A stretch of DNA of 64,000 nt from Nakaseomyces glabratus (taxonomy: Eukaryota; Ascomycota; Saccharomycetes; Saccharomycetales; Saccharomycetaceae), in the NCBI RefSeq assembly GCF_010111755.1, contig NC_088957.1, positions 682,001 through 746,000 on the forward strand. Direction: 5' to 3'. The position numbers and the translations under genes were made by a program. Below are positions 19,342 through 28,047 of this stretch, piece by piece. The first letter of the stretch is position 1, and every line of letters begins with the position of its first letter. Under the pieces are notes generated by a model. That model saw nothing but the letters and a program-made list of their open reading frames with translations. It had not been told where the DNA came from and searched no databases.

Positions 19342-19781
19342 GCTCATACATTATGTGCATAACTTTTATCTTTTATACACAATAACAAGAAAAAATTTTT
19401 ACTAATTTAAAATTTAAGCTTTATTATATCATCCACAACCTTTTCTCTTTATAAAAATAATCCCCCCCACATATATACAATAATTAATCGACATAGGTTC
19501 TAGTCAGACTACTTTATGTGGAAATAACCATGCAACTGGTTACAATTCTAGCCAAGGGTTAAGAAGGAGTCATTGAGTCTCTTTTGCAAATGTACATCAA
19601 TTTGTTTTTAATATTTATAAATATTTATTAAATGCTGAATAGTATCATAATAGTTTTACAACTTCGATTCCTCGAAAGGAACGAAACCGAATTGAAAATA
19701 ATAATGGATATGCTATATATGTTTGTGTCTCAACGAGGGATTCATTTCAAAGGTCATTATTTGGTGGTCCAAGCAAAGCAA
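19342..19781. other. Convergent 3' region RPS18/YOX1, no gene
   Basis: 440 bases, AT-rich, with T-rich and A-rich runs after RPS18 and a C7 run near 19462-19470. No gene, repeat or RNA structure was recognised. Confidence 0.6.
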
Positions 19782-20819
19782 TTAGTGCTTGACGTTAACG
19801 TCTAGTGACTTTAAAGGTTCTTTCTTTACTTTTGTAACTTTCTTGCTCTTTGAAGGAGATGTCAAGTTCTCGTTATTGATCAGTCTGTTGACTCTTCTAT
19901 TTGGGGAGGTCTTCACTGGAGTCAAAGTCTTGTTAGAAGCATCCAGGTGGAAAGTAAGTGCCTGGCTTCTCTTTTTTGTAGGGGATTTTGGTCTTGGCGA
20001 CAGTGGTGCCTTCTTTGGCGACGAAGTGGAGAGAGGCAATGCAAGTTGTGGGACGCTTTCGGAGTCATCGCAAGAGGAAGTGTCTGTAGAGATGTTGAAA
20101 TCCTCGGAAGGTGTTCTGGATGCCAAGGGCGTAGTTGATGTTGTGGAGCCGTTGGACCTTGATCTGTTGTCAGCGATGACCTTGTGTCTCTTCATGGCTT
20201 GTCTCTTGTTCTGGAACCACACCTGGACGGCTTTCTCAGTCATGTTACAACGCTGAGCAAGGTTGATCCTGGTCTGCTTGTCCGGGGTGCTGCATCTTTG
20301 GAACTCCGCCTGCAGGATATTGAGCTCCTGGGATGAAGTACGCCTTCTCTTTCTGCGGGCCAGCTGTGCGTTGTCAATCTTGGGCTCCTTTGTAGGGAAG
20401 GTCTCCTGGGAGTGTGTGATGAACGCAAATGCGCGCTTCTTATCGTCACTGGACGGGGTGCTGATAGCGGCCTTCACTGCCGAGATGGGCGTGAGTATGT
20501 TATCCAGCTTCTTGGACTTTGGCTTGGTAGCGAGCGGCGTAGCGGAGACAGGCGTAGCTGCTGGTGTGCTGGGTACGGTGTGCTGCACAGTGACCAGTCT
20601 GGGCTTAGGCGCAGGAGTGGCAAGGTAGTTGGCGTGTGGTGTGTGCATAGCGGAGGCGATGGCGGTGTAGCGCACGCAGCTCTCCACCGACTTCGGCCTG
20701 GCGACGTGCTGCGACAGGATCGGAGGCAGCCTAATGACTCCCTGGTTGTCGCATTGGAAGTTAGAAGTCAAGAATGGGGACTTCTCCTCGTGTATAACTG
20801 TGTTGAGGGCGGGCAGCAT
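19782..20819 (-). CDS. YOX1: Homeodomain transcriptional repressor Yox1
   Basis: 345 residues (S. cerevisiae Yox1 385). A homeodomain spans about residues 155-214: it starts KRRRTSSQELNILQAEF and has the recognition helix KAVQVWFQNKRQAMKRH with the WFQNKR core. The flanks are rich in Ser, Thr and Pro. Yox1 and its paralog Yhp1 repress early cell-cycle box genes together with Mcm1 at the M/G1 boundary. The position between RPS18 and TSA1 equals YML027W, so YOX1 is preferred over YHP1 (YDR451C). Being one of an ohnolog pair, the alternative cannot be excluded fully. Confidence 0.92.
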   Translation of the reverse strand: MLPALNTVIHEEKSPFLTSNFQCDNQGVIRLPPILSQHVARPKSVESCVRYTAIASAMHTPHANYLATPAPKPRLVTVQHTVPSTPAATPVSATPLATKPKSKKLDNILTPISAVKAAISTPSSDDKKRAFAFITHSQETFPTKEPKIDNAQLARRKRRRTSSQELNILQAEFQRCSTPDKQTRINLAQRCNMTEKAVQVWFQNKRQAMKRHKVIADNRSRSNGSTTSTTPLASRTPSEDFNISTDTSSCDDSESVPQLALPLSTSSPKKAPLSPRPKSPTKKRSQALTFHLDASNKTLTPVKTSPNRRVNRLINNENLTSPSKSKKVTKVKKEPLKSLDVNVKH

Positions 20820-21407
20820 ATTGTTACTGAGTGTGGAGTAGTATGCAAGTATATTTGTGTATTTGTTTATTTTATTATTGGCTTTTTAATGGTTATGTGT
20901 ATTTTAATTCTGCAAGATGTAGAGGTGAGAAACATAAGCTCTTATATATGTTTGGAGAGGGGAGTGGAAAGATAAACAAATCGATAACAAGTCCCGTTTA
21001 GGAATCGAAATGGCGTTGGTGTGTCCATGGTATGAAGCCTGCAGGCACTTATAGCCACAGGCTACATAGACTACATAGAATACATAGAATACTTAGACTA
21101 CACAACAGGTACTGTCCCAAGAGCTTATTTAAAACTATAATTGAGAGAGCACCAATTGCCAATTTTGTATTTCCCACTAACGGTATGCGACGCGAACACG
21201 AAAATATTGGCATTTGGACGAGCAACGCGACGAAAACAGGATGAAAAATTTCAATTACCCGATTGGGTTAAAGACAAACATGAATAGACTATGTAGTATA
21301 AGCAATGATCAATTAAGATTGATCATTGCTTATACTGAGAGAGGGAAGGAAAGAATAGCAGGATATATTTTTGAGTTTATTTACTTGTACGGACTAGACT
21401 AGCTGCA
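20820..21407. other. YOX1 promoter / TSA1 3' region with a perfect 19-bp hairpin
   Basis: 588 bases. It should hold the YOX1 promoter (minus strand) and TSA1 3' UTR. It has a Reb1-like TTACCCG at about 21255-21261, short ACATAGA repeats at about 21062-21098, and the inverted repeat at 21295-21336 listed separately. Confidence 0.55.
21295..21336. repeat. Perfect inverted repeat, 19-bp arms with 4-nt loop
   Basis: Left arm 21295-21313 (begins AGTATAAGCAATG) and right arm 21318-21336 (ends TTGCTTATACT) are exact reverse complements, separated by TAAG. It lies 72-113 nt after the TSA1 stop codon on the TSA1 sense strand, so it may be inside or just after the TSA1 3' UTR. A stem this long and perfect is unusual in yeast intergenic DNA. 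Function is unknown. Confidence 0.95.
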
Positions 21408-21995
21408 TTATTTGACGTTCTTGAAGTACTCCTTGGAGTCCTCGACGGTTGGCTTGATGGTGGCTGCGCCTGGGGTCCAGTTGCATGGCAAGACGGTACC
21501 GTTCTTGTCGGTCCATTGGAAACCTTCGACCAATCTCAAGGCTTCTTCGACGTTTCTGCCTACTGGCAAGTCGTTGATGGTAATGTGTCTGACGATTCCC
21601 TTAGGGTCGATGATGAACAGGCCTCTCAAAGCGATACCTTCTTCCTCGATGAGGACACCGTAGTCGCGGGACAAGGTGTGGTTGGTGTCGGCTAGCAATG
21701 GGATGTCGACTGGGCCTAGACCACCGTCTTGTCTTGGGACGTTGGTCCATGCCAGCAGGGAGTACTCGGAGTCGGTGGAGGCGAACAAGACCTGGGCGTC
21801 CAGGGCTTCGAAGCGCTTAGCGGCCTCAGAGAAGGCGACGATCTCGGTTGGGCACACAAAGGTGAAGGCCAATGGCACGAAGGCTAGCACGACGTACTTG
21901 CCCTTGTATTTGTCCAGGGACACTTCATCGAACACACCGTCAATGACGGCGGTCTTCTTGAAAGTAGGAGCAGGCTTTTGAACTTGAGCGACCAT
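21408..21995 (-). CDS. TSA1: Thioredoxin peroxidase, typical 2-Cys peroxiredoxin
   Basis: 195 residues from the ATG at 21995; the frame continues upstream without ATG. It reduces hydrogen peroxide with thioredoxin in the cytosol, and the yeast enzyme also acts as a chaperone when oxidised. Peroxidatic Cys48 is in FVCPTE and resolving Cys171 in VLPCNW. Both the GGLG and the C-terminal YF (EYFKNVK) motifs are present, the pair linked to sensitivity to over-oxidation. Codons are highly biased, so it is strongly expressed. Order YOX1-TSA1-USA1 matches YML027W-YML028W-YML029W, which favours TSA1 over TSA2. Confidence 0.96.
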   Translation of the reverse strand: MVAQVQKPAPTFKKTAVIDGVFDEVSLDKYKGKYVVLAFVPLAFTFVCPTEIVAFSEAAKRFEALDAQVLFASTDSEYSLLAWTNVPRQDGGLGPVDIPLLADTNHTLSRDYGVLIEEEGIALRGLFIIDPKGIVRHITINDLPVGRNVEEALRLVEGFQWTDKNGTVLPCNWTPGAATIKPTVEDSKEYFKNVK

Positions 21996-22212
21996 TCTTG
22001 CTTTGTATTTGCTTAATACGCTGTGGCGTCCTCCAGACAAGGTTACGTAAAATTCTTTACTCGAGAACCACTTCCCTATTTATACATTTTCGTCGCTGCC
22101 ATCCCATTGGCCATCGAGTCCCCTTAGTGATCTCAACCGTTAAATTTCCTCGTACACACATACATAGCTACATACCCAATTGGTGCTCTTCTCGAACCTG
22201 CTCTTCTCGAAC

Positions 22213-25041
22213 CTACTCTTCTTCTCGAACCTGCACTTGCTCTTCATGGTCGTGCTGATCAGCAGTGTCCACTACAGTATGCTCTTCATGGCCTTGAGGC
22301 TGTCCCTGTTGTTGCTCTTGATCAGCAGTATGTGATGCTGGGTGCTCTTCAGGATCATGAGGCTGTTCCTCTTGCGATGGCTGTGGGGCCTGTGGGGCCT
22401 GTGGGGCCTGTGGGGCCTGTGGGGCCTGTGGACGTTGTACCAATTGCTCTCTTCTCTGCAGGATTGACAGCGTCTTTTCCTTTACATACGGGAAGAACAG
22501 TAGGATGAAAAGTACGAGGTTCTTAGGGATCGCCACAAACACGCTATCTCTGCTTGGATTTGGAACCACATGCTCGAGACAGGTATCTAGCACCTGCTGA
22601 TGCTCGACAAAGTCAATGATACGGCCAACTTTGTCTACTACTGTGGTGGTGAAGCTCGGAGACGGGTTGACATGCTTGACGTCCCGCCACAGCAACACCA
22701 GGAGATCATCCCACATCTTCTTCAGAGGTGGGTTCCTAACCAACCGAGTACGTCTCGCTTTATATCTCTCCAGCGTAGCATTTAACAACACATACATCTT
22801 CTCCAGGAGCTCGACGTTAGCTTCGCTCTCATCTTTACTTAACCTAATAAATATTTCACGCATGTACTTCAATTGCTCCTCTACAGGTATCACTGGAGGA
22901 ACAACCTCCCCTTGGCCATCTGCATTTTCTTCTTGCACTTCAGTCTCTTGACTACTCTCGCTGTTAGACTCAGAGATGAGACCAGCTGTGGTATATAGTT
23001 CCTGCCTTATACTCTGCAACTCTGCGGGCTCGATAATTAGCCTCTTCACAGACTTCTCAAGGTGGTCCCACCCTTTGACCCCGACAGAGCTGAAATACTG
23101 TCTCGAAACTCGACGCATCTCTACATGCTCCTCAATCGCCTTCAACTGCTCCTCATTCACCTCATTTAAATGCAAGTAGGCGGCCCACATCACCCATATT
23201 TCATGTGTGTTCCATACTGCCCGGGCAACAAGCAAGAGTACAATAAGGTAGCTGTATTTGGATGGCACCAGCGGACTGAACTCATAAAGAATGAACACAG
23301 GGATTAAGGCATTGTAACCAACGAGATACAAAGTTCTGAAGACTAAGAGACCTAAACCAATAAATTTGCCAAAATAGCGTACCATCCTCTGTTTGAAAGT
23401 ATCTGGACGAACTGATGTTCTACTGGCTCGATCATCCCTATTTTGCCTTCTCACCCTTTGGCCTACCGAATTAACATTCTCGTGACCGAGCTCTATATTA
23501 GAAGAACTAATTGCCGAGCCATCGCGACCTACTGTAATAGAATTCTTCTTAATCTTTATACCAAGTGATTTTTCTAGGCGAGCAATGAAATCCTTTGATA
23601 GGTTAACCAGTTCTTTACTGTTGTTATCATAATCATAGTCAAAGCTAGACATTTCAAATTCTTTGCCATCGATCTCAAGCTTAACGTCTCTCTCATTCAA
23701 ATATTTACAATTCACAAACACCTCCTTATCTTCTTCGACTAACAGACATTTCCAGTATAACTCACCCTCCAATGGGACAAGTTTCCTGCCTTCCTCGTCG
23801 AAGAACTCTAATTCTGGTTCATTGGCCATAGCTTCAAATGGCGATACAGAGCGCAGATTGCTGTTCAACCTCTGCAGAGAAGGCGTGGCCAAATTCTCTG
23901 ATGTAGGAGTCCTCGTCAATGCTGGAGTATTCAGTCTTGTAGATGATTGCACATAGTCGAACAAGTTGGGGTTGGAGAAAAGCTCACTCCAAAACCCTGG
24001 TCCCGCTGGCTCATTAAACTCTTGGTTGATCTGTACATGCAGCTTATATGTGCCAGAAGCCTCAGAGCCATACTCTATACAGCTCATTATCTTTGATCCA
24101 TTTTCTTTTAGTAGGTTACCCTTGTATACAAGTTTTATGTCTTCAACCGAAAGGCTTAGTGTATGTGTGTAGACAGAACAGACAAATTCTTTGACATCTC
24201 TCACTGTTGTGTTCTCATCAAATTTCATGCTTCTAATGGAGAGCACAGAATCAGAAATGAACTCCAGCGTGTCACCTTCATCTTCTTCCTCTGTTTCGTC
24301 CTCGTTATTCTTCAATTGTCTCTGTTCATGTGCACAGTTAAACATTATTGTAATCTTGGCTGCATCTGAGGGTAAAATGTCAACTCCAAGCAGGTCCAGC
24401 AACGTCAGTGAATCATAGCAGTGTGGATCAAGGTCATGTAAAAACTTGAACGGGATGTGGTTACCCTTTATCAAGAAGGCCAATAGATTATGTGTGCTGT
24501 GCTTCTCCATTAGACCACACATATTCTTATCCTCATCCTCTTCATATCTCACCAGTTTCTTAACCACTTCTTCAGCTAGTACATTCATTATTCCCATCTG
24601 CTTCAAGTCCACTCTTTCCACTATAGTTGTGGCGATCTTATCCAGAGAGAGAGTGTTAACTTCCAATCCCACAGTGACAAACTTACCAAAGTACTCGGGG
24701 CTATAGGCCAGCTTGATATCCTCACCGGACCTGTGCGCGTACCCACCTCTCTCTAATGTATGCACAAACTCCAGCCTGATGAATGATGGCACATCCAGCG
24801 ATGCATCCGCATACGAATAGGTCCGCAGCGCCTCCTTCAGCGAGAAGTAAAGCGGCAGAACAGTGTCCTTATACTTGAGACCACACTCATCCACGGGCTC
24901 CACGGGCTCGACAGCACCCAGCACCAAGTGCAAGTACTGCACCAACCGACTCACTTTGGTCTCCGGAAACACATTCACATTCAAAGACCGGTCGCCGTGA
25001 TAGACCCTAAGCTTCCAGGGCTTCCCAACTAGCAAATCCAT
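22213..25041 (-). CDS. USA1: ER-associated degradation scaffold Usa1
   Basis: 942 residues (S. cerevisiae Usa1 838). The N-terminus has beta-grasp-like segments, and another ubiquitin-like stretch is near residues 270-340. Two or three hydrophobic segments at about 555-625 form the ER membrane hairpin, and cytosolic helical regions follow. Usa1 bridges Hrd1 and Der1 in the HRD ubiquitin-ligase complex and promotes Hrd1 oligomerisation. The C-terminus carries a PQA tandem repeat followed by an acidic, Gln/His-rich tail, which accounts for part of the extra length. The position between TSA1 and RCF1 equals YML029W. Confidence 0.9.
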   Translation of the reverse strand: MDLLVGKPWKLRVYHGDRSLNVNVFPETKVSRLVQYLHLVLGAVEPVEPVDECGLKYKDTVLPLYFSLKEALRTYSYADASLDVPSFIRLEFVHTLERGGYAHRSGEDIKLAYSPEYFGKFVTVGLEVNTLSLDKIATTIVERVDLKQMGIMNVLAEEVVKKLVRYEEDEDKNMCGLMEKHSTHNLLAFLIKGNHIPFKFLHDLDPHCYDSLTLLDLLGVDILPSDAAKITIMFNCAHEQRQLKNNEDETEEEDEGDTLEFISDSVLSIRSMKFDENTTVRDVKEFVCSVYTHTLSLSVEDIKLVYKGNLLKENGSKIMSCIEYGSEASGTYKLHVQINQEFNEPAGPGFWSELFSNPNLFDYVQSSTRLNTPALTRTPTSENLATPSLQRLNSNLRSVSPFEAMANEPELEFFDEEGRKLVPLEGELYWKCLLVEEDKEVFVNCKYLNERDVKLEIDGKEFEMSSFDYDYDNNSKELVNLSKDFIARLEKSLGIKIKKNSITVGRDGSAISSSNIELGHENVNSVGQRVRRQNRDDRASRTSVRPDTFKQRMVRYFGKFIGLGLLVFRTLYLVGYNALIPVFILYEFSPLVPSKYSYLIVLLLVARAVWNTHEIWVMWAAYLHLNEVNEEQLKAIEEHVEMRRVSRQYFSSVGVKGWDHLEKSVKRLIIEPAELQSIRQELYTTAGLISESNSESSQETEVQEENADGQGEVVPPVIPVEEQLKYMREIFIRLSKDESEANVELLEKMYVLLNATLERYKARRTRLVRNPPLKKMWDDLLVLLWRDVKHVNPSPSFTTTVVDKVGRIIDFVEHQQVLDTCLEHVVPNPSRDSVFVAIPKNLVLFILLFFPYVKEKTLSILQRREQLVQRPQAPQAPQAPQAPQAPQPSQEEQPHDPEEHPASHTADQEQQQGQPQGHEEHTVVDTADQHDHEEQVQVREEE
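22381..22430 (-). repeat. 9-bp coding minisatellite (PQA repeat) in USA1
   Basis: About five and a half copies of CTGTGGGGC on the plus strand, read on the minus strand as Pro-Gln-Ala units. The reading frame is kept because the unit is a multiple of three. Copy number probably varies between strains. Confidence 0.92.
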
Positions 25042-25314
25042 ACTTTACGTAGTCCTTTCAGTGATCAAGTTACTGTCTCTATCTGTTATCTGTATGGGCA
25101 AGCTCTCTTGTTACATTAGCAAGCTGTTTTTAACTTTGAGTGGCCCTTTTTGATTAAATTTCGCCTTTAAAGTTAGAAGGGCAGTCCAGCATTACTATCG
25201 GCAACATCAAGACAGGCATAAACAAACTTCATTAAATAGTTGATATTTACAATAAGAGATAGTAAGATGGGAAGGCGCATACATATAGACTATATACAGT
25301 AGAGATACAGAGTT

Positions 25315-25791
25315 TCACTTGGACGCCTTGGCCTCCAGCTCCTTCAATTCCTGTTCGAGTTTCTGGATGGCAGCCTCGTTCTCTTTGGTCTTCAATCTTG
25401 CGGCCTCGGCCTTCTTCTTACGGTCCTGGGCCTCGGCGTCTCTGCGCTCCAGCTCCTTGATCCACAATTGCTCCCTGAGCTTGGCCTTCTCCTTCATCTG
25501 GTCCTCCTTCTTCTTCTGGTCGTACTTGTCCTTACCGTATATGAACGACCCCGCAACCAGTGCGGCCAGCGTCGCAGCCTGCAGACCCACTCTCCACCTG
25601 AAGTAGAACTGCGTCTTCTTCCTGTTGCCTATACGCATGTTCTGCGCGGCCAAAATAACAGCACCAGTGGTCAGCAGCGTACCAATGGGCACCAACGGTT
25701 GCTGCTTGCAATGGTACACAATCTTGTCCGCAAACGACAATTCCTCCACATCAGCATCCTCCACATCAAAACTACTAGGTAACCGCGACAT
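25315..25791 (-). CDS. RCF1: Respiratory supercomplex factor 1 (HIG1 domain)
   Basis: 158 residues from the ATG at 25791; a GTG seven codons upstream is not a credible start. Two hydrophobic segments at about 28-48 and 68-85 form the HIG1 hairpin in the mitochondrial inner membrane, with the type 2 signature [11 protein letters not shown] (Q-x3-R-x-R-x3-Q) between or at the second. A long charged coiled-coil tail (about 90-158) rich in Lys, Glu and Ala follows. Rcf1 helps build and tune cytochrome c oxidase and III-IV supercomplexes. It takes the YML030W position next to USA1 and is divergent from NHX1. Confidence 0.94.
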   Translation of the reverse strand: MSRLPSSFDVEDADVEELSFADKIVYHCKQQPLVPIGTLLTTGAVILAAQNMRIGNRKKTQFYFRWRVGLQAATLAALVAGSFIYGKDKYDQKKKEDQMKEKAKLREQLWIKELERRDAEAQDRKKKAEAARLKTKENEAAIQKLEQELKELEAKASK

Positions 25792-26058
25792 TTGTACTCT
25801 ACTTTTCTTCACGCCTTGTGCTGTAGAGAGCTTAAAAGATGAACAGTAACTTCAGACCTCTTATCTTTATAACAACCTTCCCCCCCCCCCTTCCTTGAAC
25901 AAATCCCACCCCCAGAACTGACGAAATCCCACTTTTGTCACTTTACAGCTCAGAGCCTTCTCAATCTGATGCTTGTTTGCAGTTAAAAAGGGAACCTGAA
26001 CAACCCAGTCCCTTTCTATCATGGCTTCGATCAGACAACAACAACTGCGCATCTATCC

Positions 26059-27915
26059 ATGAAACACTACAAGTTGTACCTGCTGCTGGCTGGTGTCTAT
26101 GCCGAGACCGTCGTCGGGCCGCTGGACGAGGACTTGCCCTCGATGGAGCCCGTTGCTGATCCAGAGCTCAGTCCGGTCACCGAGGAGATGTTCTCCTCCT
26201 GGGCGCTGTTCATTCTGCTGTTCCTGCTGATATCAGCGTTGTGGTCGAGCTATTACCTGAGCAGGAGGCGGATCAGGGCGGTACACGAGACCGTGCTGTC
26301 TATATTCTACGGTATGGTCGTGGGGCTTATCATCCGGATGAGTCCCGGGCACTACATCCAGGACACCGTGACGTTCAACTCCTCTTACTTCTTCAACGTG
26401 CTGCTGCCGCCTATTATCCTGAACTCAGGCTACGAGCTGAACCAGGTGAACTTCTTCAGCAATATAGTGTCCATCCTGACGTTCGCCATACCGGGGACGC
26501 TGATATCCGCAGTGGTCCTCGGGACAATCCTGTTCATATGGACTTCGCTGGGCCTCGAAGGCGTCAACATATCCTTTCTGGACGCACTCTCTGTGGGTGC
26601 CACCCTCTCTGCCACTGACCCGGTGACTATCCTTTCGATCTTCAACGCTTACAAAGTGGACCCTAAACTGTACACCATTATCTTCGGCGAATCGCTGCTG
26701 AACGACGCCATATCCATCGTCATGTTCGAGACATGCCAGAAGTTCCACGGCCAACCCGCTAAGTTCAGCTCATTATTCGCTGGTGCAGGGCTGTTCCTGA
26801 TGACTTTCTCCGTCTCGCTGCTGATCGGTGTGCTGATCGGTATGCTAGTGGCATTGATACTGAAACACACGCACATCAGGAGATACCCACAGATAGAGAG
26901 CTGCCTGATACTGCTGATCGCTTACGAGTCGTACTTCTTCTCCAACGGGTGCCACATGTCAGGTATCGTCTCCTTACTGTTCTGCGGTATTACATTGAAA
27001 CACTACGCTTACTACAACATGTCTAGAAGAACGCAGGTCACAGTGAAGTACATCTTCCAGCTGCTGGCAAGACTGTCTGAGAACTTCATCTTCATATACT
27101 TGGGCCTGGCGCTGTTCACAGAGGTCGAGCTGGTCTACAAGCCTCTGCTCATCATCGTCACGGCCATATCCATCTGTGTAGCACGGTGGTGTGCCGTGTT
27201 TCCTCTGTCGAACTTCGTCAACTGGATTTACCGTGTGCGCACACTGCACTCTATCAGACCATCCGTCGGCGAAAGCATCGCTGTCCCAGATGAAATCCCT
27301 TACAACTACCAAGTCATGACTTTCTGGGCCGGCCTAAGAGGTGCTGTGGGTGTCGCCCTGGCGATGGGCCTCCAAGGTGAATTCAAATTCACATTGCTAG
27401 CAACAGTACTGGTGGTCGTAGTGTTAACTGTGGTCATTTTCGGTGGTACCACAGCAGGTATGTTAGAAGTCATGAATATCAAGACAGGCTGCGTGGACAA
27501 TGGCGATCCAGAAGAGGACGAATTTGATATTGAAAATGTTGGCGAAGATCCGCTCGATGACGAACCATTACAATTTAACGCTAACTCCAGAAACCTGATG
27601 CGACCATATACCGACTTACCAACCCCTGTGGGTAACGTCAGAGATTTCGATGAAAACGATTTCCCATCAATGTCTGCAACACCAGACCGGATGTCTGAAC
27701 AGGCTGCTAGTTCACAGAGGCCTTCTGGCGAACGGACGAACTTGAAGGATGCCATTGGAAATATGCTCCGGACTGACTCGCAATGGTTCCAAAATTTCGA
27801 TGAGCAAGTCTTGAAACCAGTGTTCTTAGACAGTACTTCTTCCCCCATGACAAATAGGGACGAAGGTTTGAACAGTAACAGAGATTCTCCTAGATTTATG
27901 TCATCTCGTAAATAA
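26059..27915 (+). CDS. NHX1: Endosomal Na+(K+)/H+ exchanger
   Basis: 618 residues (S. cerevisiae Nhx1 633). It has an N-terminal signal sequence (about 1-16), about twelve membrane segments from 47 to 460, and an acidic cytosolic tail. The amiloride-binding region NVLLPPII is at about 113-120, ATDPV at 185-189 and the catalytic ESLLND at 211-216. It exchanges cations for protons in late endosomes and affects vacuolar trafficking and salt tolerance. Codon third positions in the first half are unusually GC-rich compared with neighbours. In S. cerevisiae NHX1 is YDR456W on chromosome IV, yet here it lies between RCF1 and NDC1. Confidence 0.95.
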   Translation: MKHYKLYLLLAGVYAETVVGPLDEDLPSMEPVADPELSPVTEEMFSSWALFILLFLLISALWSSYYLSRRRIRAVHETVLSIFYGMVVGLIIRMSPGHYIQDTVTFNSSYFFNVLLPPIILNSGYELNQVNFFSNIVSILTFAIPGTLISAVVLGTILFIWTSLGLEGVNISFLDALSVGATLSATDPVTILSIFNAYKVDPKLYTIIFGESLLNDAISIVMFETCQKFHGQPAKFSSLFAGAGLFLMTFSVSLLIGVLIGMLVALILKHTHIRRYPQIESCLILLIAYESYFFSNGCHMSGIVSLLFCGITLKHYAYYNMSRRTQVTVKYIFQLLARLSENFIFIYLGLALFTEVELVYKPLLIIVTAISICVARWCAVFPLSNFVNWIYRVRTLHSIRPSVGESIAVPDEIPYNYQVMTFWAGLRGAVGVALAMGLQGEFKFTLLATVLVVVVLTVVIFGGTTAGMLEVMNIKTGCVDNGDPEEDEFDIENVGEDPLDDEPLQFNANSRNLMRPYTDLPTPVGNVRDFDENDFPSMSATPDRMSEQAASSQRPSGERTNLKDAIGNMLRTDSQWFQNFDEQVLKPVFLDSTSSPMTNRDEGLNSNRDSPRFMSSRK

Positions 27916-28047
27916 TTTATATAGAATGATAAACAATTCCGCATCTAATATTAGTAGCTTTCTTTGTTATGAAGTATATACTAGTACAAGCCTTTCCTCG
28001 AAGGCGAACTCATGTCAAAGTAATGCATTATTCCAATTAACTCTGAA

